Shown piece after piece: positions 8,770 to 16,200 of a stretch of DNA of 64,000 nt; within the stretch, counting starts at the first letter, position 1, and each line of letters opens with the position of its first letter. Source of the stretch: Pedobacter sp. Leaf194 (GTDB lineage Bacteria; Bacteroidota; Bacteroidia; Sphingobacteriales; Sphingobacteriaceae). Position numbers and translations under genes: made by a program. The stretch is taken from positions 164,900 to 228,899 of the forward strand of contig NZ_LMPU01000011.1 of the NCBI RefSeq assembly GCF_001423945.1, in the 5' to 3' direction. Below the pieces are notes generated by a model. The model had not been told where the DNA came from. It searched no databases and saw only the letters and a program-made list of their open reading frames with translations.

Positions 8770-9603
8770 CTAATAATCAGTTGAAATCGTTATTGCCTTC
8801 CAATCCTGAATTTCCTTTGTCAATGCGTCGAGCTTTGCATTTGCCCGTAGCAAAGCATCATTTCCCAGCAGTAAATGAAGCGGAGGGTTTGGCATACTTG
8901 CCAGAGAAATCATTGCAGCGGCGGCCTTTTCGGGGTCGCCAGCCTGTGCGCCATCCATTTTAAGGTATCTCGCATGCACATTACGGACTTCCGCATACTC
9001 ATCAATTGGGTGCTGCGCCAGTACCAAAGATTCTTGAGTAAGGAAGCTTGTTCTGAAGGCGCCTGGTGTCACAACTGTCACCTTAACTCCAAATTCTTTA
9101 ACATCCTCTGCTAACACTTCCGAAAGTGCAATTACTGCTGCTTTTGCTGCTGAATAAACTGCCCATCCGGTGGCGCCAGCTATTCCCGCTATTGATGCAA
9201 TGTTTATGATGTGCCCTGAACGTTGCTTTCTTAAATGTGGGCTCGCTTTTCTAATCACGTTTAAAGTCCCAAAAACATTTACATCAAAAGCCTGACGAGT
9301 TTCCTCGTCGCTAAGCTCTTCGATACTCCCGCCAACGCCGTAGCCAGCGTTGTTAATCACTACATCAATTCTCCCGAATTTCGCGATTGTTGCATTAACA
9401 GCTTGCTCAACACTTATTTCGTCTGCTAAATTAACTTCCAGCGGAAGAAATTTTTCCGAGTTCGTATTTACGGCCCGGCTTAACTCACTTCCTGTTCTGG
9501 AAGTGGCTGCAACAGACTGGCCTGCTTGTAATAATTGATTTACTAAACTTAAACCCAGTCCTTTGGACGCGCCAGTTATAAACCAAACTTTTTTAAGTCC
9601 CAT
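8770..9603 (-). CDS. Short-chain dehydrogenase/reductase (copy 2)
   Basis: 277-aa SDR with TGASKGLG, NNAGYG, the serine in NIASIAG and YSAAK. It is collinear with the neighbour at 7837-8676 over its whole length (for example VWFITGASKGLGLSLV, SDEETRQAFDVNVFG, GDPEKAA, LHLLLGNDAL), so the pair looks like a tandem duplication. It is transcribed first, 93 bases ahead of copy 1. The AraC-type gene immediately upstream on the same strand (9686-10597) is the likely regulator. Confidence 0.9.
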   Translation of the reverse strand: MGLKKVWFITGASKGLGLSLVNQLLQAGQSVAATSRTGSELSRAVNTNSEKFLPLEVNLADEISVEQAVNATIAKFGRIDVVINNAGYGVGGSIEELSDEETRQAFDVNVFGTLNVIRKASPHLRKQRSGHIINIASIAGIAGATGWAVYSAAKAAVIALSEVLAEDVKEFGVKVTVVTPGAFRTSFLTQESLVLAQHPIDEYAEVRNVHARYLKMDGAQAGDPEKAAAAMISLASMPNPPLHLLLGNDALLRANAKLDALTKEIQDWKAITISTDY

Positions 9604-9685
9604 AATTTTATCCTTTTTGTTGATACAAAAGTATGGATGAAGTATAAACTTATAACTACGCGAATCAAACTAATGATTACGAAAT

Positions 9686-10597
9686 TCAAACAATCCGGTA
9701 GGATGTTGGTGTATGGTTAGTTAATTTCTTAAAAAAATTATTGAAATGAGTGGGTTCTTCGAAGCCAAGGCAATACCCAATTTCTGAAATATTCCAGTCT
9801 GTATGTTTAAGCAAAGCCATTGCCTCGCTAAGCAAACGTTCGGTAATGTAATGCGTAGTTGTTTTTCCGGTAGTCTCTTTAATTGCTCTGTTTAAGTGGT
9901 TTACGTGTACAGAAAGTTGTGCGGCATAATCTTTGGCCGAACGCATGGTAAACCTTTGAGCGGGATTTTCTATAGGAAACTGCCGCTCTAGAAGTTCAGT
10001 AAATACGGCAGTAATCCTGGAGTTTGCATCAGGGTGTTTGTACAAGCCTTCCGACGGTTCAGTCTTTAATGCAAAATGTGTAATCTCCGTAGTATAGTTC
10101 CTCAGCAAATCATATTTATATAAGTAATCACTGTTAATTTCACTAAGCATCTTTTCAAAAATCGATGAAACGTACTCGTCTTGCTGCTCATTTAAAACGT
10201 AAGCTGGCTTACCGCCAACGGCAAACATCGGCAAATCACCAATATTTCCTCTGATTTTCTCGTTGAAAAAAGCTTCCGTGAAAATGCAGAAATAGCCCTT
10301 TACATCCTGCATTTTACCGCTGGCAAGTTCCCAGGTGTAAGGAACGAGAGGATTAAAAAACATGAGCGCCGTGCCGTTAATTTCTACGCTTTTGTCTGCA
10401 TAGTGATATATGTTGTGACCACGGTTTAACGCGATTTTGTAAAAATCCCTTCTGCTGTAACTCATTGGTGGCTTATCATCGCCGAGACAATCTTCTAAAC
10501 GAAAGACGTTAAAATGGCCAATGTCTTTTTGTAAGTTATCAGGCAAAAAATCAAACTTGTTCTTATAAAAATCTGCTATCGATTCTGATTTGCTCAT
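9686..10597 (-). CDS. AraC family transcriptional regulator
   Basis: 303 aa. The C-terminal third carries the two AraC helix-turn-helix units: AAQLSVHVNHLNRAIKETTG and WNISEIGYCLGFEEPTHFNNFF, ending in TPTSYR. The N-terminal part resembles a cupin-like effector domain (SVEINGTALMFFNPLVPYTWE). It is 82 bases upstream of the SDR pair on the same strand, so it probably controls them, possibly from a shared transcript. Confidence 0.9.
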   Translation of the reverse strand: MSKSESIADFYKNKFDFLPDNLQKDIGHFNVFRLEDCLGDDKPPMSYSRRDFYKIALNRGHNIYHYADKSVEINGTALMFFNPLVPYTWELASGKMQDVKGYFCIFTEAFFNEKIRGNIGDLPMFAVGGKPAYVLNEQQDEYVSSIFEKMLSEINSDYLYKYDLLRNYTTEITHFALKTEPSEGLYKHPDANSRITAVFTELLERQFPIENPAQRFTMRSAKDYAAQLSVHVNHLNRAIKETTGKTTTHYITERLLSEAMALLKHTDWNISEIGYCLGFEEPTHFNNFFKKLTNHTPTSYRIV

Positions 10598-10803
10598 AGG
10601 TCAAAGTTACAAAATTCAAACTTGTAAGTGAAAATGTAATTGCCGCCGGACTGAGAATTCGTTTTTAATCGCCTGATTTTGGCCGGCAATTTTTTCGTAA
10701 TTTACTACCTATCATTAAAAAGATCAGCTCCTGAAACGTCCAATATCTGGCGGTTATTGCAGCTAATAAAAGTACTTTAAAATGATAAAAATAGTTGCAC
10801 TTA

Positions 10804-10821
10804 ATATACCATTCGGTATAT
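10804..10821. promoter_or_regulatory. Operator palindrome in front of the TetR gene
   Basis: ATATACC-ATTC-GGTATAT, a perfect seven-base inverted repeat with a four-base spacer, ending 25 bases before the TetR start codon. The same half-sites recur at 11451-11467 in front of the next gene. A palindrome of this size is typical of TetR-family operators, so the gene is probably autoregulated. Confidence 0.75.
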
Positions 10822-10846
10822 ATTTGTCCTGTCGATTTTATTGATT

Positions 10847-11434
10847 ATGACAAAAGCAGAAAAGACCAAAAATTATATTGTTGAGAAAACAGCGCCGATT
10901 TTCAATATGAAAGGCTACGCAGGTACATCATTAAATGATATCACAGCTGCAACTGGGTTAACTAAAGGCAGTATTTACGGTAATTTCGCCAACAAAGACG
11001 AGGTTGCTTTGGCCGCTTTTGATTACAATTTAAATAGTAATGTAAAGAAAATTGAAGCGGCGGTTAGCAAAAGCCGTTCTACAAAATCAAAACTTCTTGC
11101 TTATATAGCTGTATACGAAAGTGTGCTGGTTGATGGGATCACAGTGGGCGGTTGCCCGGTATTAAACACAGCTATTGATGCTGATGATACACACCCGGCG
11201 CTCAGGGAAAAAGTTCTTCGAGCAGTGTTATCATGGAAAAAAGGTATAAGTAGTTTGGTTACTGATGGTATTAACAATGGCGAAATTACAGCCGGCACAG
11301 ATCCTGAGCAGGTTGCTTTAACACTCATCGCTATGATTGAGGGCGCCATCATGATTTCCCGGCTTACCAATAACTTTGATCATTGGCATTCGATAATGAA
11401 TTCTTTAAAAAAATATATAAACAGCCTCGGCTAA
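10847..11434 (+). CDS. TetR/AcrR family transcriptional regulator
   Basis: 195 aa. The N-terminal HTH reads TAPIFNMKGYAGTSLNDITAATGLTKGSIYGNFANKDEV, a textbook TetR domain; the C-terminal ligand domain contains GGCPVLNTAIDADD. The start is taken as ATG 10847; a TTG two codons earlier (10841) is also possible. It sits 46 bases before an SDR gene on the same strand, and both have the same palindrome in their leaders, so the SDR is the probable target. Confidence 0.92.
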   Translation: MTKAEKTKNYIVEKTAPIFNMKGYAGTSLNDITAATGLTKGSIYGNFANKDEVALAAFDYNLNSNVKKIEAAVSKSRSTKSKLLAYIAVYESVLVDGITVGGCPVLNTAIDADDTHPALREKVLRAVLSWKKGISSLVTDGINNGEITAGTDPEQVALTLIAMIEGAIMISRLTNNFDHWHSIMNSLKKYINSLG

Positions 11435-11450
11435 AAAATTTTAACTTAAA

Positions 11451-11467
11451 ATATACCGATTGGTATA
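11451..11467. promoter_or_regulatory. Second TetR-type operator, before the SDR gene
   Basis: ATATACC-GATT-GGTATA lies in the 46-base gap between the TetR gene and the dehydrogenase, 14 bases before the ATG at 11481. It differs from the site at 10804 only in the spacer and the last base. Confidence 0.75.
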
Positions 11468-11480
11468 AAAATTAGAAATT

Positions 11481-12248
11481 ATGAAAACTTCACAAAACAC
11501 AGTATTAATTATCGGCGGAACTGCCGGAATCGGATTAGAAATTGTTAAACAATTAACTGCATTAAATAATCGGGTAATTGTTACAGGTAGAGACCAGGAG
11601 CGCCTCGATACTGCATTGGCGGGCTTGAACAATGTTACCGGAATTCAATTTGACGTAAGCAAAGCAGGAGATGTAGATAGTTTGGTCAAACGTATTTCTT
11701 CAGAATTTAAACAGCTAAACATGGTTATCAATAATGCTGGTCGTGCAATCTATTATAATTTGGGAGATGCTAACCAGGACAGTTTTGCAAACGCTGAAGA
11801 CGAAATGCTAACGAATTATCTGTCAATCATCAGGATAAACGAAAAATTATTGCCAATTCTAAAACAACAGCCGGAAGCTGCAATTGTAAATGTTTCTTCA
11901 GTTGTTGCATACGTTCCGGGCATTACACTCCCTACCTATGCAGCAAGTAAAGCAGCACTACATTCTTACACCACATCCTTAAGGCTAAGTCTAGAAGCAA
12001 CAAAGGTTAAGGTTTTTGAATTGATGCCACCATTGGTTGATACAGAATTTTCGAAAGAAATTGGTGGCCACAACGGCATTAAGCCGACTGTTGTCGCCGA
12101 TGATTTTATCGCCGCACTCGCAAAGGATGAGTTTGAAATCAGGGTGGGCGACACGGCTAAAATTTATGAACTGTTCCGGAAATCACCTGATGATGCGCTT
12201 AACTTACTAAATGCAGATAGGAAGGAATGGGTTGAATCGGTTAAATAG
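11481..12248 (+). CDS. SDR family oxidoreductase (DltE-like) under TetR control
   Basis: 255 aa. The cofactor motif is IIGGTAGIGLEI near residues 10-21, with NNAGRA, the serine in NVSSVVAYVP and the pair in YAASK. The pattern LPTYAASKAALHSYTTSLR is like the DltE/YvrD branch of SDRs. The substrate is unknown; TetR-controlled SDRs often answer to electrophiles or lipophilic compounds, but that is inference. The 222-base gap after it (12249-12470) shows no gene. Confidence 0.9.
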   Translation: MKTSQNTVLIIGGTAGIGLEIVKQLTALNNRVIVTGRDQERLDTALAGLNNVTGIQFDVSKAGDVDSLVKRISSEFKQLNMVINNAGRAIYYNLGDANQDSFANAEDEMLTNYLSIIRINEKLLPILKQQPEAAIVNVSSVVAYVPGITLPTYAASKAALHSYTTSLRLSLEATKVKVFELMPPLVDTEFSKEIGGHNGIKPTVVADDFIAALAKDEFEIRVGDTAKIYELFRKSPDDALNLLNADRKEWVESVK

Positions 12249-12470
12249 CCAATTAAGAAAATGATTTGAAAAACTTTTGTCGTTGATATAGCAAATTTCA
12301 CACTTGGAATTGGCACCTTTGCGGCAATTAGGGCATAACTACCGGACACCGAGAATTGAAATAGCTGTTAGAAGAACGACTTTTTGATTACATGATTTTG
12401 AACCTGAATATGTCGATTTGAATCTCTGTGCTGACTATACCCTTGAGAAAAAACTATAAAATATAATAAA

Positions 12471-13721
12471 ATGAAACGAGTAGTTGTAACTGGCCTGGGT
12501 GCGATAACACCCCTTGGAAACACTGTAGAAACGCTGTGGACTAATATTTTAAATGGTCAAAGTGGTGTCGGGCCGATTACTAAATTTGATACCAGCAAAT
12601 TTAAAACAAATTTTGCTGCAGAAGTAAAAGACTTTAATCCAGAGGATTTTTTGGATAAAAAGGAAGCTAGAAAATTCGATACTTTTACCCAGTACGCCAT
12701 TGCATCCACCGACCAGGCTATTGCAGATGCTGGGTTGGATTTTACAACAATGAGTGATGAGCAACTGGCCGAAGTTGGCGTTATCTGGGCGACTGGTAAC
12801 GGTGGTATTTCCACCTTTGAGGAACAATTGGCGGAATTTCATCAGGGTGATGGCACGCCACGGTTTAGTCCTTTTTTTATTCCAAAGATGATTGTAGATA
12901 TTGCAGCAGGTGCAATTAGTATTCGCCACAAATTACGTGGACCAAACTATTGTACAGTTTCAGCCTGCGCCTCATCCAATACCGCCATTATAAGTGCGTT
13001 CGATACCATTCGATTGGGCAAAGCGAGTATTATGGTTGCAGGTGGCTCAGAAGCAGCCATTACGGAAGCATCGGTTGGTGGTTTCAATGCTGCCCAGGCC
13101 TTATCCAAGCGAAATGATAGTCCGGAGACGGCATCAAGGCCGTTTGATGAAAGTCGCGATGGCTTTGTGATGGGCGAGGGAGCCGGCGCTCTGATTTTGG
13201 AAGAACTGGAATACGCTGTGGCCCGCGGTGCTCACATTTATGCTGAGATTGTTGGCGGCGGTATGGCTGCAGATGCTTATCACTTGACGGGGACGCCGCC
13301 AGATGGTATTGGCGCAACCCTCGGAATGAAGAAAGCGCTCAAGGATGCCAACATTTCAGCTGACAAAATCGATTACATAAATGCTCATGCCACCTCAACA
13401 GGATTAGGGGATTTGAGCGAATTAATTGCAATTAATAATGTGTTTGAAGGTTTGCCGGTAGTAATTGGCGCTTCAAAATCTATGACAGGTCATTTATTGG
13501 GCGCCGCCGGTGCGGTAGAAAGTCTAATCAGCATCCTTGCAATTAGAGATGGCATTATTCCACCAACAATTAATACTAAAAAACTCGACGAGAAGATCCC
13601 GCAAGGATTGAATATTGTTTTGGCAGAGCCGATAAAAAAAGAAATCAACTACGTATTAAACAATACTTTCGGGTTTGGCGGTCACGTTGCCAGTACAATT
13701 TTCAAAAAATACCAGGATTAA
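12471..13721 (+). CDS. Beta-ketoacyl-ACP synthase II-like protein (FabF paralogue)
   Basis: 416-aa condensing enzyme with the Cys-His-His triad: Cys166 in TVSACASS, His306 in NAHATSTGLGD and His341 in MTGHLLGAAGAVE. This is the FabF/KAS II arrangement for malonyl-ACP-dependent chain elongation. It stands alone, with no acpP, fabG or fabZ nearby, and has NAHATSTGLGD where housekeeping FabF normally has NAHGTSTPLGD. A paralogue used for a special fatty acid or polyene product is therefore as likely as the main FabF. Confidence 0.88.
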   Translation: MKRVVVTGLGAITPLGNTVETLWTNILNGQSGVGPITKFDTSKFKTNFAAEVKDFNPEDFLDKKEARKFDTFTQYAIASTDQAIADAGLDFTTMSDEQLAEVGVIWATGNGGISTFEEQLAEFHQGDGTPRFSPFFIPKMIVDIAAGAISIRHKLRGPNYCTVSACASSNTAIISAFDTIRLGKASIMVAGGSEAAITEASVGGFNAAQALSKRNDSPETASRPFDESRDGFVMGEGAGALILEELEYAVARGAHIYAEIVGGGMAADAYHLTGTPPDGIGATLGMKKALKDANISADKIDYINAHATSTGLGDLSELIAINNVFEGLPVVIGASKSMTGHLLGAAGAVESLISILAIRDGIIPPTINTKKLDEKIPQGLNIVLAEPIKKEINYVLNNTFGFGGHVASTIFKKYQD

Positions 13722-14369
13722 TTATTTATCCATTAACAAATTAACAAGTTCTTTTAATTCTTCAAGTTCTTGCTCCAACTTTGCCACACGATTTTCCAAC
13801 GCTTCATTGGGTTGGAAAATTGTTTGCGTAGTTAGCGATTCATTTTCTGCTGTATCTGCCTGTTCACCAAGTAAATGTATGTACCTGGCTTCTTTTTGTC
13901 CAGCTTTTTTAGGTAACAACTTTACGAATGCAGGTTCTTCTTCAGCCAATTTTTTTAGCTGCAGTACAATATCCTCAATACTTTCGAATTCGTGCAATCT
14001 GGCAGAATTGCTATTAATTTCTCCGGGTGTAAGCGGTCCGCGTAAAAGCAGCAAACAAAGAATTGCAAGTTCTGATGGAACTAATGGAAATACAATGCCG
14101 AGATTATGCTTGTATTTAATTACACGGCTCGAACCTCCTGTAGCAGTTGATATTAAGCCTTTCAATTTTAGAGCGTTCAGGGTTAGGGTAACGGTTTCCT
14201 CATCATACTCTACCACCGGATTTCTCGAACTTTTCTGGTTGCAGGCACCGGTCAGGCTATTTAATGTCATTGGATAATAATCGGGCGTAGTCCGGCTTTT
14301 TTCAATCAATGATCCTAAAACACGTTGTTCTTCTGCAGATAAATTGGGGATGGCTATAATATCTTCCAT
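13722..14369 (-). CDS. YceH-like (DUF480) protein
   Basis: 215 aa matching the UPF0502/DUF480 family: LSAEEQRVLGSLIEKSRTTPDYYPMTLNSL at the start, CNQKSSRNPVV, then LRGPLTPGEINSNSARLHEFES, and a C-terminal coiled coil (ENRVAKLEQELEELKELVNLLMDK). The family has a winged-helix fold; no biochemical role is known to me. Its stop codon directly abuts the stop of the convergent FabF-like gene with no base between. Confidence 0.88.
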   Translation of the reverse strand: MEDIIAIPNLSAEEQRVLGSLIEKSRTTPDYYPMTLNSLTGACNQKSSRNPVVEYDEETVTLTLNALKLKGLISTATGGSSRVIKYKHNLGIVFPLVPSELAILCLLLLRGPLTPGEINSNSARLHEFESIEDIVLQLKKLAEEEPAFVKLLPKKAGQKEARYIHLLGEQADTAENESLTTQTIFQPNEALENRVAKLEQELEELKELVNLLMDK

Positions 14370-14594
14370 TTGATAAAAGTATAAATAGCGTTTACATTTT
14401 CGAAATTATTTTCACAAAACGCTATGTCCATGCCAAAGAAAAACACCACTAAAACCCTGGGATAATCTGCAATGTGAAAGGTTTTTTTGCCACTCTTCAA
14501 TGCTTTATTAGAATTATTCTAAATTTCCAAATTGCGGTGTTTTAAGGTTAAGAATAGCGAACTTTAGAAACAACAACATCTCAAAACACATTTT

Positions 14595-15218
14595 ATGCAA
14601 TCATCAGATAAGGAATCAACCGCGGGCGACTCGAGGAGGGATTTTCTCAAAAAAAGTTCCTTGATAACAGCCATCGCCTTAACACCAGCTGCAGCACTAA
14701 AGGCGGCAGAAAACCAGGCCGATGAACGTTTCGCCGAGCTTTTCGAAAAAATTCCCCTTAATCTTACAGTCAATAACAAAGCCTTTAAGACTTCAATTGA
14801 GCCAAGAGTTACACTTTTGGATTATTTACGGGAAGAACTTCATTTAACAGGCACAAAGAAAGGATGCGACCATGGGCAGTGTGGTGCTTGTACCGTTCAT
14901 GTTGATGGCGAACGTGTTAATTCTTGCTTGAGTTTGGCAGTTATGAACGAAGGTAAAAAGATAACAACTATTGAGGGCCTGGCGAATGGCGAAGAATTAC
15001 ATCCTATGCAAGCTGCATTCATTAAGCATGATGGTTTTCAATGCGGCTATTGCACGCCCGGCCAGATCATGTCTGCCGTAGCCTGCGTTAATGAAGGCCA
15101 TACCGGGTCAAGAGCAGAGATTAGTGAATATATGAGTGGAAACATCTGTAGATGTGGTGCTTACCCAAACATTGTTGATGCAATTGTTGAGGTTTCGAAA
15201 GGAGGAATGAAGGCATGA
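14595..15218 (+). CDS. Molybdenum hydroxylase, 2Fe-2S subunit, Tat-exported (PaoA/YagT type)
   Basis: 207 aa. A twin-arginine signal SRRDFLK at residues 13-19 precedes a hydrophobic stretch. Two 2Fe-2S clusters follow: Cys91, Cys96, Cys99 and Cys111 (CDHGQCGAC...C), and Cys150, Cys153, Cys185 and Cys187. It is the electron-transfer subunit of a xanthine-dehydrogenase-family enzyme; only this subunit has a Tat signal, so the other two are expected to be carried across as a complex. Its 3' end overlaps the next gene by four bases (ATGA). Confidence 0.93.
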   Translation: MQSSDKESTAGDSRRDFLKKSSLITAIALTPAAALKAAENQADERFAELFEKIPLNLTVNNKAFKTSIEPRVTLLDYLREELHLTGTKKGCDHGQCGACTVHVDGERVNSCLSLAVMNEGKKITTIEGLANGEELHPMQAAFIKHDGFQCGYCTPGQIMSAVACVNEGHTGSRAEISEYMSGNICRCGAYPNIVDAIVEVSKGGMKA

Positions 15219-16198
15219 TAAATTTTCAGTATTTAAGAACAACTTCAGCAAAATCAGCAATTAATTTACTACTAAAGGATAAAAATTCCAGGTTCATTGC
15301 GGGCGGTACCAATCTAATTGATTTGATGAAAAGAGGAGTTACCGCTCCTGAAAAATTGATTGACATAAACCATGTTCCTTTAAAAGAAATAGAACTTGTA
15401 GGCAATAAAATTATTATTGGTGCATTGGCATCGAATACCGCGGTAGCAAACAACGAAATTGTTAATGCAAAACTGCCACTTTTGGCGATGGCTTTAAATG
15501 CCGGCGCTTCGGCACAGCTTAGAAATGTAGCCACTGTAGGTGGAAACATGATGCAGCGAACCCGTTGTGGCTACTTTTACGATATCGAAATGCCTTGCAA
15601 TAAACGGCAGCCAGGCTCCGGATGCGGGGCTGTTGGTGGTTTCAACCGGATGCATGCCATTTTTGGAACTTCTGACAAATGTATTGCCGTTCACCCGAGT
15701 GATATGTGCGTTGCTTTAGTTGCGTTGGATGCGGTTGTTGTGCTCGCGAATGCAAAAGGCGAACGGAACGTTTTATTTAAAGATTTTCATCGCCTTGCGG
15801 GAGATACGCCTCAGATAGACAATAACTTAAAAGCTGATGAAATGATTATCAGATTGGAAATTCCAACAAATAATATGGCTAAAAATTCTCATTATCTAAA
15901 GGTGAGAGACAGGGCATCTTATGCTTTCGCATTAGTTTCTGTAGCAGCAGGAATGGAGGTTGTGGATGATAAAATTATTAATGTTAGGCTGGCGATGGGC
16001 GGGGTAGCACACAAACCGTGGCGTTTAACTGCGGCAGAAGATTTTCTGAAAGGCAAAGAGCCATCCCTCGGAAATTTTGGGCAAGCTGCCAAACTGGCCA
16101 TGAGTGGTGCAAAAGGTTTCGGAGAAAACGATTTTAAACTTCAGATGGCTCCTAACACAATTATTGAAGCGTTAACCATTGCAAAATCGAAAGCATAA
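15215..16198 (+). CDS. Molybdenum hydroxylase, FAD subunit with extra 4Fe-4S cluster (PaoB/YagS type)
   Basis: 327 aa. The FAD-binding segment FIAGGTNLIDLMKRG is near residues 27-41 and RNVATVGGNMMQ near 103-114. Four cysteines, Cys118, Cys128, Cys137 and Cys156, occur in the spacing seen in PaoB, where they hold an additional 4Fe-4S cluster; this separates it from ordinary CoxM-type subunits. Translation is probably coupled to the previous gene. Confidence 0.92.
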   Translation: MINFQYLRTTSAKSAINLLLKDKNSRFIAGGTNLIDLMKRGVTAPEKLIDINHVPLKEIELVGNKIIIGALASNTAVANNEIVNAKLPLLAMALNAGASAQLRNVATVGGNMMQRTRCGYFYDIEMPCNKRQPGSGCGAVGGFNRMHAIFGTSDKCIAVHPSDMCVALVALDAVVVLANAKGERNVLFKDFHRLAGDTPQIDNNLKADEMIIRLEIPTNNMAKNSHYLKVRDRASYAFALVSVAAGMEVVDDKIINVRLAMGGVAHKPWRLTAAEDFLKGKEPSLGNFGQAAKLAMSGAKGFGENDFKLQMAPNTIIEALTIAKSKA

Positions 16199-16200
16199 AC

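Noticed and set aside
10638..10691. Terminator from AATTGCCG/CGGCAATT inverted repeat before the TetR gene
   Set aside because: The arms are 38 bases apart and no gene ends there on either strand; probably chance, so not listed as a feature.
13675..14277. 200-codon plus-strand open frame
   Set aside because: It is antisense to the well-supported YceH-like gene and has Ser/Cys-rich shadow composition without family likeness.
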